This document shows positions 33,323 through 45,020 of a stretch of DNA of 64,000 nt, piece after piece. The translations under genes were made by a program, and so were the position numbers. The first letter of the stretch is position 1; every line of letters begins with the position of its first letter. The notes under the pieces are model-generated. The model saw only the letters and a program-made list of their open reading frames with translations, was not told where the DNA came from and searched no databases. Location of the stretch: assembly GCA_014871385.1 (NCBI GenBank), contig CM026425.1:17068637-17132636 (forward strand). The letters run 5' to 3'. The stretch is from Ceratodon purpureus. Its lineage: Eukaryota > Streptophyta > Bryopsida > Pseudoditrichales > Ditrichaceae.

Positions 33323-36300
33323 TCAACTATTGTGAGTACAGGATACCACCGACGTGCATCCACATTCCGTACCCTTGGTGTCGCGTTTCGGTTTCTTCCA
33401 CCTCGACTGGCCTTGTAAGAGTGTCACATAAGTAGCCTTCGGCTTCACTCCCTTGAACTGCTCACACTCCGGGAAGAGAACGACCCTCTTCTTTTCGGAA
33501 GCCTTCGACTCAACAACAAGGGGCACTGCCCTCTTCTGCTTCAAGTGAGCGTGCCCTAACGACAACACTGGAGGATATATCCGATCATTCTGAAGGGACA
33601 CAGTGCTCTGTTTGAAAGACGGAATAGATGGAGGCGTTTCACGCACAGGTAGGTCGACAAAGTCGGCCATGGTGGCTAAGAACTCCAGAACTTCTGACTC
33701 TAGCCCATCCATCTCTCTAGGAGCCAAACTAATTCTGTCGTGGATAACAGCCTATGACATGGGAAATAAAAGATTCAAGAGAGGGTCCAAAGCAAGGACG
33801 GTAGTTCTTATATACAATAAGCGTGAGTTGATGTTATGAGTACTCTCCACGTTCTACTGCTATGGGAACTTCTTCACGCCTAAAACCCTAAACCCTATAC
33901 CATATATACTAGTATCGAACTATTACTGTACGGCTTTCATGTAAATGTTCAGTGTCTAACCCTTCCGAGTAAAAAAAGAGGTTGTTCCGAACTCTATATA
34001 AGAGTCAATTAAGTTATACATTTTTTGTAGTTAAAGCTAGTTGGGAGTTTCACACAGTAAATTAAACCGTTTCACAGAACTGACTGTTTCGATACCGAGC
34101 GATAACGAGGCAGGGATCTCAATGCCGCTCTTGCACTGCATCTAATCGTCGATGTATTTGAAGACGGTAAGCTAACATAGTGTATGGAAACTACAACATC
34201 AACCATTAACCATTCAAGCATCGTATACAAAAGAACTTGCATGTACGAAGTAGTGTAATCACTAATTTTAATTAAATGTTCGGAGTTCAGTGTAGCAGCA
34301 TCTCATTCTACGACCACTGCTCCTATGTCGGCAGTCCAAGCATGAAAGTACCTACTCACTTCTTCTGTGGAACAGAGAACGGTGCCCTGAATCTAGTGTC
34401 ACGTCTGTCATTGTCTAATTCCCTAGCTAAAAGGCACAGGACTTCCATGTTTGTCTTCTTCGGTTTGAAAGGGGCCAGCAACGCAGTCTTCATCAATGCT
34501 TCTCTCCTGGTTGATGTCCACGCTCGGAGCTACTTAACATTTTACCACAGAGTGAGGTCAGAAAACTAAATAACACTATTCACAACAGTAAATAAAACTA
34601 TATGGACAGAAACTGTAATACAGAGTTCTGAGGTTGTCACCTTCAAGTACAGCATTGTATTCTTTATTGTATGGTGACCGCATTCGTATTGCCCTGATTG
34701 GAGGAGCACTTCTAGAATCACAACCGGCACATCATATGGTTCCACTCCACGTAAGGTCTGCCAGGCTCGTGAAATCCACTGAACAAAAGCTGAATGGTCC
34801 TTTTCCGGCTTATGATATTTTCCCGACTTTGATGAATCTAGGTGAACAACTTTGTCATACTGGAAAACCAAAAGTGACCAGTGGTCATGGGCCACCCACG
34901 GAACAAGAATCTCCTTCACCTGATGAACCTTGATAGGAGGAGGTGGTTTCAGAAACGTCGTTGCCCACTTCAGCAAACCCTCATGGTCCGAGAGAGGACA
35001 CCTAAATGTCGAACTAATCCGGGAGAGAGTAAACATTATCTCGTGTCTATAGCAAGAAGGGTACTGAAAATAAAGCCGGGACATGACAAAATCGACAATG
35101 TCATTTCCTAGTCGAGTCTTTGCACGTTTCAGATCTCTTATCGCCTGGAACTTCACTTCGAGCTCCTTCTGCTTCTCACTGAAGAAGATGACTTCGACCG
35201 CACCGTCCTTCTTCCCCTGACGTCCCGGTAAGGTCTGCAAGAAGTCCTCGATGTGTAAGTAATTATAAGCCTCAGCCAATGTCATGAGAGCAACATCATC
35301 AACTCGCACCATAGCACAACTCGGCCAAGGAGCTGCTGCCATGACATTGGAGACCTCATTGTCCTCAACACTTTCTGCCTCCTCATCAATCTCCTTACAT
35401 TTTTTTCCAGACCGCTGAGATAGGTTCACGAGTTCCGCGGCAGTGACCTCCAGATCGTCCTCCTCGTCGAAAGTAGCACTTAGATTCCTACATGCCGAGT
35501 CTTTCTCCACACACGTCACCTCTTGGCCGCTGTTGCCAGGTACTATGGATACGCCCTTGTAAGGTGTGCGCATGTTTGCTTCGGGGTGGCCCTTCACCCA
35601 TTGGTGAAAGCTTGGATCCTGCGAAAAGGTGGTCTCTTCCACGACCATGTCCTCTCCTGCATGAGCAGTGTTGTGGAACTGACTGAGTGTCAAAAGAGGG
35701 GTTACAACCGACGGCGAATGGTCCTCCTCTAAGATGTCGCGGATTTCAGGAAACACTGTGGGGACAGAAGTCGCTTGAGTACCCCCCAGCAAAGGTAGGA
35801 CACTGCTGTATTGTAGTGTCACAGTTGCCTCAGAACCTCTGTCCCGAGATGGAACGACCAAGTCTGGGACTTCTTGGACTCCCGTCATCGTCTCCATCGA
35901 CCGGAGGCCATCATCTGAATGTGAGTCTCCCCCCACAGCGTCAGTGACATTGATATCAGCTTTGATATTCAAATCATTAGTAACATTGACATCGTCTGTG
36001 AGAGAGATAGTCTCGGCACTGTCAGTGTCACGGGAAGGTGCTGAAACTGATTTCGAAACCACCGGAGAATGGACGGTGACACTGGCCTCTTTCTCCCCAG
36101 CTCGAATATCAGAGATATTCGAAACCTTGTTTGTGACGCTGTCGCTGTGGTCAACTGGGAACGCGACCGAAGGAGTCGTGACACTGCACCCGAGTTTGAC
36201 TACAGTTCTGTCGGATGGAACTAGGTCTTCAACCTCGACATTGTGACACTGGGTTGGGAGTGGGGGTTTACTGCTTGGGAAATGACCCGCCTCCACGTCT

Positions 36301-39300
36301 GTCACGTTCTTCTGAGCACCCTCTCCAACATGGTCAAGGATACTATCGCTCTCCTCGTCTAGGACATTAGCCTCACACCCGGGCACAGTCTGCTTCAAGT
36401 CTTCACTCTCAGTGACACTACAGAGGGATGTCTTTAGATCTACGTAACCCGTGACACTGAGTGGATGCTCCTCCGAGCCTTGTATGACCGTGGCATTTGT
36501 ATCACCTTCCCTTGTGTTCTCCAGTACATGCGTAGGGCTCAGATTCTGAATATCGGACTCAACTCTACAGTCTTCCACACCACCTTCTACCATAGGCACC
36601 AAATGAGCTTCAACCATGTCGGGCGAAGAAACTGCACCCTTCCGCAGGCACTGGTCATCTTCCACCACAACCGTGTGAGTGAACTCTTTTGAACACACTG
36701 CCCAATAGGCAGCGTCCTCCCTTTTCAATGTCCCGTGGATATCGTTGACACTCTCCTGAATCCTAAGCCTCGAAGCGGCTACTCCGGGATTCCAGTTGGG
36801 AGTGTGCAGAGTCGGGACCCAGCCGACGTCATGCTCCTCCCGTGTGCGTAGGATCCAATCCCAAGTATTCACATGCTCCTTCCACTGGTCGTGTGAAGGA
36901 TTTCCCCACACTGTGTTGAATTCCATAGCATTGCAGACTGCCAGGTCCTGTAAGGCCCTGATTCTAACCCTAGCCACCCACCCGAGCACGCTGTGAACTA
37001 AGTCCTCGCCTTCCCCGGAGTTTATCCTTTGTACTTCACCTAGAACCTTAGCTCGCAACGTTTCTCCCAGCCCGAAGGGAATTCCGGAATAAGTATACAT
37101 CCCTTCCATCATGAAGATCGACAATGCTCGATGGATGTTCATTACTAATCTGCATTCATTTCTGATGATACTGTCCGTTAACCCGTACAGAGGACAAGTC
37201 AATAATCTGTACGGCCCGTACAGACATTTGAAGAGAACTCTGAATACGTACAGAAGAGGTGTCGGGGGTAATCCTTCCATACGATGATCGCACAGGAACC
37301 TCCTGACTTGCTTTGCCTCCATGGCTGCATCACAGAATGGGGTAATAGTAACTGTCAACCATGAGGAAAACAATTTAAAATGCTACTAAACCCTATCTAT
37401 TTCAGTCCGTTTTAAATGAATCCGCCTTCGAAAAAAGTCGCAGTACTGAAATAACACTATGATCGAGTCATAGAGCAGGGATTACCATCATGTCGCCACG
37501 GTAAGGCAGGCAATTTGCTTAGGAGGTCGACGTTTGATGACAAAATGCGCCAGAGTGGGGACCAGTCCCATTGCACCTCCTTGTATAGACGGCCGTTCTT
37601 CTCCCGGAACTGAAACGTAGCCATAGCTGCTCGCTTAATCTCGGCGTCACGAAGTTCCAATCTATACGCATCTAAAGCCGCCTGATAGCGATCGAAATCG
37701 ATTCTCCACTGGACATATTCTCCTAAAGGGCGAAGATCTCCATACGGAACCCCATCCTCGACACTAAGTACAAGGGCTTCCATTGCAAGTGACACTGCCT
37801 CAATTACTGTACCAGGCAACGGAGTTCTCTTATCCCCCTACATAACCAACAACGGCTGTAATTAGTACTATAATACTAACACATGCATAAAACTTGAATA
37901 GTGCAACAAATAGTTACCACAGTAGGTGGTTCTCAGACACTAACCTTTTTAGCCATCCACCAATACGATAGGCGCATGAGGTTGTCTCTGAATTCAGATC
38001 GGTTGATGTCTTCATTCCATCTGTTCACGAATTCTTCACCACTATCACAGTCCCAAATCCAGGGCAGTGTCACCTCAGATGAAATCTCCCTGAGATGATA
38101 CAACCCGGGCATTGGTGGTTCTTCGGGGCACACAGGTGGCGGCGGATGTCGTACAACAGAGTCAGATTCCCTGCAGTGCTTGACGACGTGGTCTTTCTCT
38201 AATTCGGTAAGCATGTCTCGCCTGGCCTGGAAGTTCTCGAACGCCCTGGGGTGGAACGTAAATGGTCCAGGGCACCCCTTCCCATCCGCCCAGTACTGTT
38301 GGAGCTCGGTGACACTGCTGAAGTCGTCGTCCCAAACCTTCATACTCCGTAATTCTTCCTCAGGGGCCATCGGTGACACTAAAACGTATGGCTGAGAGGG
38401 ACTATCAGGGACAGGGGGATCGTCTCCCACATTCAGCCCACTGTGACACTGCAGACATTCATCTAGAACGTTACAGGACGTATGCCCGGTAACATCTACG
38501 TCCCCAACCTCTCCACCTATAGACTCTGTAGTGTTACCTTCACTATAGATGTCACCTACAGAATGATTAATCCCTACAGTACCAATTGTAGGGCGTCTTA
38601 AACCAAACAGAGACCCCTTTGCACCATCTCTATATCTTACAGTGAACCTATCACGTAACATATCAATGGCTACTTGTTTGTCACTTACCTCCGTCTCAGC
38701 TGACTCCCTCGCATTTTGGTTTTTCAGTGGCTTCCCCTTCTTGCGAGAGTGCTTCGGCTGCTTCTTCTCCTCTGCCTTTCGCTTCAGAGATTCTCTAATA
38801 GTAGGACCGCGTGTCTGAATGGGGACCTCCTCATCTGGCGACATTTCAACCTGCGCATTAGTGTCACAGCACATTACAGAAGTGCCACCTTCGAAGTCCT
38901 TGCGCCCTAGAACATTCTCTTTCTCCTTCATCTTAGTCTCCTGCGCTAGGGCCGTTCTTGGTGACAGTAACCTCTGTACAGCGCCCATTTGAAGGCCCAT
39001 GTTTGACCTCTTTTCTCCCCCGACATCCGTCGAATTTCTACCCACATCTCCAGTGTCACAGATGTCGCCCAGCGCACCACCTCCTTCTGCCACAGGGTGA
39101 GCATTATCCTCAATATTTGATTTCGGTGAATCACGAGGATCCGCTGTCGCACTCTTCCTAGGGCTCTTCGAAGGAGACGCCGCTGCATTGGCTTCCTTTT
39201 TTTTACCCTTCCTTGAACCTGCAACGACCCTAACCCCTTGCCTTGCCTTGCACATAAGGTCTGGCGCAGGAGGAATCTTCCCGATCACACCTCGATTCGC

Positions 39301-40412
39301 ACCTCCTTCCTGTCCACCCTCCACAGAACCTCCGTCTCCAGCCACTGCCGTCTGCCCTCCTCCATTCGCTGCGCGTTGTTGGCCGCCCAAGGGTACAGTC
39401 TTCGACAGTGGTGACGCCTTGCCCATCACCTCCACGCGCTTCCCTTCTCCAGGTTTAAAATCAGGGTACGGGAGCAACAATGCCGTACTCCCGTCCGGAT
39501 ACCTTGCACTTCCACAACCGTCGATGTAACGGTGACGATTCAGCATCATCTTATTGCTGAATTCGTTCTTCCCGCAATGAATACACACGAAGAACTTACG
39601 CGCCCCACCTTCCTTGACCCTCCCTTTACACATTGTCGCAAATTCCCTTCTCAATTCCTCTACCCTGTCCAGACTCGGATACTTCACATCATAAGCATAT
39701 TGGTAAATGACCACCCTTAGTGTCACCGGCTCAGTCGCCATGTCGGATGCCTTGTAAATCCCTGTCCGAGCACCGCACTTTGCACACCCTGAAGGAAAGA
39801 AACAAATGAATCTAAACCTATTAACTACCCCAATAACACTCCCGCAACCGCCTCGGCAGGGCACGTGATTATAAAACCAGTCCTTCTCCTCGAATTGAAC
39901 GTCGTCCCTGGCAGTAACCCTAAGTGAGCATTCGGAGGTATACAACCAAAAAAAAAAAAAACCGCGAACATATATGTACTTTCAAAGGAAAAACTGCATC
40001 AGCATAAGAGGTACAGATACCATGAACATATCATCTGCCCTAGATAATAACCCGCGAAGAGTAGACTACTGGAAGCAGATAACCCTAAACACGAAGAGCA
40101 AAAGAAAGAAGACAGTAAACCCTAAAAATTACATAGGTTTCTCACCTCGGTATGCTCCAGAATGAAAACTCGGCGCTGGACGACGTCTCCACGGAGCTTC
40201 TGCACGTAACACGCATATCAGAGATATAGACTGTTGATGATTCCATTACGATATTCAGCAATGCAGAGTGAAGGATTACACGAAATCGGTGATTGAAGAA
40301 ACCAAGAAAACTTACCTCCATAGCGACGCTGTCCGCAGAGGAGCTCCTTCCCCAACATGAAGGCGCTGCTCTCCCGCCTCACCAAAGATGTCATCTCCAC
40401 GGCCCCGGGCAT
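33323..40412 (-). CDS. MULE-B accessory protein: C2HC finger plus C48 Ulp1-like protease
   Basis: Eight minus-strand exons (40316-40412, 40146-40199, 37945-39788, 37486-37837, 34641-37324, 34360-34529, 34085-34135, 33323-33734) join in matching phases to an uninterrupted frame of about 1,887 residues. In order: a CAKCG motif, a C2HC finger (C119, C122, H136, C142), a long Lys/Ser/Pro-rich disordered region, the WDWSPL segment (about 755-760) and adjoining helical domain shared with MULE-A, an acidic Ser/Thr-rich stretch, then a C48 peptidase-like domain with H1597 (HDHW), D1612 (HLDSS) and C1664 (QYECGHH), and a basic tail. C48 enzymes such as Ulp1 cleave SUMO-like modifiers, and some plant MULEs (Kaonashi type, VANDAL) carry such domains. 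The intact long frame argues for selection on its protein. The role is unknown; DNA binding or anti-silencing is inference. The first two exons are the least certain. Confidence 0.8.
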
Positions 40413-40605
40413 AATTATGGCGCAATAATGCGCTCTTTCCAATTCGTACTGAAATGACAAAGCACACCAACTCGAGTGTAATCGATAAATCCCTAAAACC
40501 CTACAAGCTAAGAGGGAAATAACTACAAACCCATAACTCCCAATGCTAAGAAAATCGCACTTCCTCAATGACAATGCTACCGCAACGTCGAATCCACGAA
40601 ACACT

Positions 40606-40903
40606 GGAAACCCTAGTCGACAGTCCCTAATGGGAGGTGGAAGACGAATGACGTGGCGTGACGTCATCTTTTGTGGGTCACGGTCAGTTAAAAAAATTTG
40701 TGTCACGTCGATGTCCAGTGTTCAGTGTCACGTTGTAGTCGACGGGTGTCACAATGTAACGCGCGTTTCGAGTTACCGGGACGCGGAGTTACTCGGGAGC
40801 CGTGACGCGGGGGAAACGGGGTCCTCCACGGTGGCAGTCCACGGTGGACGCCAAGGCGCGCCGTCCCGCCCTATCCTTTCCTACGGGGCATTTAGCGTTC
40901 TCC
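40606..40903 (-). repeat. MULE-B right terminal inverted repeat
   Basis: Reverse complement of 26350-26647 with three mismatches. It contains heptamers at 40700, 40725 and 40746. Confidence 0.95.
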
Positions 40904-40912
40904 CAGAAGATA
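40904..40912. repeat. MULE-B target-site duplication, right copy
   Basis: CAGAAGATA, identical to 26341-26349. Confidence 0.95.
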
Positions 40913-41330
40913 CAGGTTATGTAAGAATCATTTTAAGCGACGCCTCAAATACAGAATGACTATTACGCTTTCTGAGGTGTCTCAGCTTACGAGTGTCTAC
41001 TATATGATTCCAGGAATCTCAGATCTGGATTGACTAGCAAAAATGAGCAAAGTAAGCTTTCAAAAGAATTCTGCCTAGAAAGGTGGTACGAAAATACATG
41101 AAGAGTAGCGCAGCTTTACACTCAGTAAAACAAATTGAACTCCTGAAGAGTCTATGAACAACAATTACTACGTACAGAGATTCAACATGCAGAGTAATTG
41201 GCAACTTCCGAGAGACTATTCTACTTTAGTCTATACGGTATCAGATCAATAAGAGGAGGCTAAGAGAACCGCTACTAATATCGCTAACCAAAATCTGAAA
41301 TTTCCAGGCTATTAACTTGAGATGAGAAAA

Positions 41331-43528
41331 TCACTTTGACAACCAGTACAAAAGAATCAAAATAGTGCACAGGGATGCCACAGACCCAACGATGATCGTA
41401 TCGCGAGACTTCCTTCTCCGAATAGCCGTCAGAACACCGTTTACCTGCCATTGCAATCAAAATCAGTGCACTTAATTACCAAGATACGCAACGAAGTGAC
41501 TGTCAACACTACATTAACAAAAATAGCTGATGTCCTTTCCTCCCTTACCACAATAGGATTTAAAGATTGCCAATATCAACTCTACAACCACTCTTGGATT
41601 CCACCTTCTGGTCTCTGGCTTCTAAGCACTAACATTTTAACAAATAAGCAGGAGTCATGGAACGGAAGTTCTCTAGTGAAGCGTGGAACAAAAATTTCCT
41701 GACCAAGGAAACCTCGAAACTGGGGCAAAAAACTCAAAAAGCTCACCGATGGGAGCTTGCTGCCGATGGTATTGATTTTCGATGAAATGTCACCAAATGT
41801 GGACCGTTGATATCTCAAGGCGTTGTATGCTTCGGAAGCATGGCCAATAACAGAATCCATCTGCACACAGAGCTCGACGCCGAAAAATGTCACAATCTTG
41901 TCCCAATTAAAGAGGTAAATATACAGCATTTCCATAAAACTCAAGGATTAATTAAGCTTCTTGCTTGATGTTCTGTAGAAATTGGAGCATCCTCGAAAGA
42001 GACCAAGTTTTAGGTCAGATATGAGTATTTTTTCTTTTATACTGAAGAGAATCTTTACTCAGAAACGTGCTAAAAATCTACATAAAATTGCGCTGGCTGT
42101 TAATTTCCAGGAGTGCCATAAAGTTGTCACTTATTACCTGAGCAGTGCTTCTGTTAATAGTTGCTTGTTCCCGTAGAAGAGATTGTTGTTGTAGACCGAA
42201 TTCTCCGTCATCCATGAAGGCATTTCTCTCATCACCTCTGCTGAAATGTTGCAGCAGCTCTGCGTGTTCGCGACTGGCTTTTGCATTCACACGTATCCTT
42301 GCAAACTCCTGATATAAAAATAAGCTTGACTAAATTATAAAACTGCCACGACAACTTGGCCATGTCCACTGAATACTGACGTAGTACAATTTTTGATTTT
42401 GGTACGTAAATTAGCATTCTCCAACTTCTGATGAGAGAATCAAGCCAACGTTGACTGCTAAAATTCAAGGCTCCTGAAGAACTTGGGATGTATAATTCGA
42501 TGCTATCCACTGACATCTTTTGCAAAATTATTCAAGGTTGTAGATCGGAATTAAGCGAGAGCTCACCTGACTCAATTCATGCAGAATGTTTCTGTGTCTT
42601 GCAAGAGTATGTGAAAGGACATCGGATCCTGCATTTGAAACCCAGCTCTGCATCTGCTTGTTCACTTCATTGAGTTGTTGCAGCAGTCTCTCAATCTCTG
42701 CCTCGCTCCCATCTCCTTGACCATTCTTTGGCGTTCCAACTCTGCGAAATGATGCCAGCTTCACATCAAGCTCACTTTCCAATTTTCTTGCCTGCAAAGC
42801 CACGCGAAGGATAAAATCAAAACCTCAAGACAAGAGTGTATGGACTGAACGTCAAAGCTGCACTCACAAGCAGCACCCCTGGAGGACTGCATCAATAGAG
42901 AAAATTATTGTTGTAGAATACTTGGCACCATGACACCACTCTTGACGTCCCTCCGAATCTGAAGTACGAAACAGGAATCGTCCCACCGTGCCCGTGTTCA
43001 TGTAAACCCATCACAAAATGATAATCTCGTGTAATCAGAGCATCCGCCACAAGGAGACAGTAATCTTCCTGAAATCCTCACTTGCACTTATTCAAGACAG
43101 AAAAAAAAAGGCAACTCAAGATAAAGGCCTGAACAGAAGAAGCCCAAAAGCTAATCCACGCAATCCTCAGAAAGAGAAAGCTGCTGCTCCTGCCTGGACA
43201 TCGAAACTTCATCAGCCACCTAATCCTAAAAACCTGAAGAAAGGAGGAGAATGGAAAGGCAAAAGTCTCGATGTAGAAACAGAGTGCGATAATTCTTCAG
43301 ATGTGATCCTCCCTAAACTCTCTTCTCGCAACCCTTTCAGAAACAACTTAGGTCACAAGCCCAACATCACCATCTCCCTCTCTCCCCATTAAGCTGCGGC
43401 ATTGATCTCATCACGCCACGCCAGTGCAACGATTCAAAGAACCAGGGGCTCAGATGCCCTACCTGTTTGCGTAAGTCATCCCAACCAGCGCTCCTCGCCG
43501 TGGGCGACCACCCAGCTCCCAACGCCAT
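41331..43528 (-). CDS. GOS1: Golgi Qb-SNARE GOS1 (GOS28/GOSR1 homologue)
   Basis: GOS1 is a tail-anchored Golgi SNARE that works in ER-Golgi and intra-Golgi membrane fusion. Five phase-0 exons (43463-43528, 42567-42791, 42138-42308, 41747-41860, 41331-41444) give 229 residues, close to the usual length. The first exon encodes GWDDLRKQ and the second continues ARKLESELDVKL, the conserved N-terminal start of plant GOS proteins. Helices follow (ERLLQQLNEVNKQMQSW). The SNARE helix spans about 150-195, with the central-layer glutamine at Q172 (LRYQRSTF). A C-terminal membrane anchor occupies about 208-227, ending in YWLSK. MULE-B lies beyond the 3' end and does not interrupt the coding region. The gene is divergent from the coiled-coil gene at 45 kb. 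Confidence 0.95.
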
Positions 43529-44305
43529 CGCCAGGTTGCCCTCACACCTCTGCAACCTCGGGTGAAAACCCTCGACCCCACTCCCAACCTCCACCCACGC
43601 CCCACCGCACAACACCCTCTACACAACCCCCACCATCGCCACACGCAACCCAAACTCCCAAACCTACTCCCCAAAACGCACCCCAAAACCTGCGCTATCC
43701 CACAAATCCAACGCCTTCCCGCAACCCTCTCACAACCAAACCCCACCTCCAACCTACATCACCATCACAGATCCGATCCGATCCGATTCACTTCTCCTTC
43801 CCCCAATCCGCAACACAACTCATCTCCACACCTTCAAAACCTCGCAACTTAACCCAAACCAAAACTGTCGTGCAAAAGCCTAACTCCAGAGCTCAAATGG
43901 TGCAGCCAGAAGCAATAATGAGAATGGCAAACACTGCGATGATTGCAATAATGGGCAACACTGCAACTCAGTTGTGGGAGAATCATTCACCGGCCTTGAA
44001 AGCTTGTTTGTGTGAATGAAACCCCCAACATGGGTTAAGACGTTAAGACACTACATGGTTTCCTTTTCAGTTGGAGATGGTGGTAAGGTGGGACACACGA
44101 CATGACATGACATGACATGCACCGGCATCTGGCTGTGACAGGGAGAGCGCAACAGGAGCGGTAGGTTTGCAGTGGAAGGATCTCCGTTACGTAGGTTGCT
44201 TAGTTTAGGTTATGATGTTCTGTAACGAAAGCGCCGGAGGAGTCGCCATGGCGCTGGCACGGAGGGAGGCCCACACACAGTGACCTGGGTTTCGTCTCTA
44301 TGTTG

Positions 44306-44947
44306 GTAAGTTTTGCTTCCGGATAAAGCATTGCTGACTGTTTCCTGCGCCTTCGGTGTCGGATTGGGTGACAGATTGGATTGATTCCTCGGTTCTATCT
44401 CTTCTCTGGCTTGCGTGTCGTGTCGTGGATTCGTCACCAGTTTGGTCAATTGTGGCGTCGTTTTGTGATCGTGTGAGATTTTTCTTTCGTTTTGAGAGTC
44501 GAGGTTTTGGAGAGGCGAGACGAGGCGGTTTTGATTGCTTGGAGATTGGGATTAGGATTGGTTTATGTGAGCTTTTTCGAACTTTGTGATTGGTTTGCGT
44601 TGCGAGATGTGTTTGGGAGTGTGTGTGTAGCGCTTTGTTGGAGTTTAGGACGGAATTGAGGACTGCGCTTGATGCATAATTTGTGGTTAATTGTGGATTA
44701 TTGTGAACACCTGGAGTTTCTCGATGGAGTGATCGTGAGGAGCATCATGTCTTGGTCGCCTCCGGTTTCAATTGAGCTTGTGAGGGTCATGTGAGGCGAT
44801 CAGCAAGTCATTGAGTAGTTTTCGCAACAACTTAGTCGAGACAGATGTTGGAGCCTTGTCATGAGTATGTCAGCGTCTGCAACGGATGATGTGGCTACCA
44901 TGATAAGTTGAGATTGAGAAACTCGGTAGAGTCAACCAGCTTTGCAG
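44306..44947 (+). other. Probable 5' untranslated intron
   Basis: A strong donor (TTG/GTAAGT) at 44306 is followed by GT-rich intron-like sequence and a CTTTGCAG acceptor near 44947. It lies just before the coding start at 45021. The pattern is common in plant genes, but no transcript confirms it. Confidence 0.4.
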
Positions 44948-45020
44948 GGCGGTCTCGAGGATTCGCAGCACGAAGACGCTTGTATAGGTGAGATAGCAAC
45001 ACCCAGTCTAGCGTCGGACA

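Larger units (their letters stand above)
26350..40903 (+). mobile_element. MULE-B: complete Mutator-like element, 14.6 kb
   Basis: The element is bounded by 298-bp inverted repeats (three mismatches seen) starting GGAGAACGC and by a perfect 9-bp target duplication. It contains a MULE transposase gene (26930-30729), a small downstream ORF, an AT-rich spacer, and a convergent eight-exon accessory gene (33323-40412) whose frame is intact. I count 36 exact GTGACAC/GTGTCAC copies across its length, including three in each inverted repeat. It inserted about 420 bp beyond the stop codon of the GOS1 gene. It shares gene plan and exon structure with MULE-A but not inverted-repeat sequence or dispersed motif. 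Confidence 0.95.

Noticed and set aside
39834-39945. Possible extra accessory-gene exon with CRGGCG
   Set aside because: Skipping it lets exons 40146-40199 and 37945-39788 join in phase, and I could not find in-phase splice sites for it. It remains possible as an alternative exon.
15387-40903. Classifying the elements as VANDALs
   Set aside because: VANDAL elements lack long inverted repeats. Both elements here have about 300-bp repeats, so only a functional analogy is proposed.
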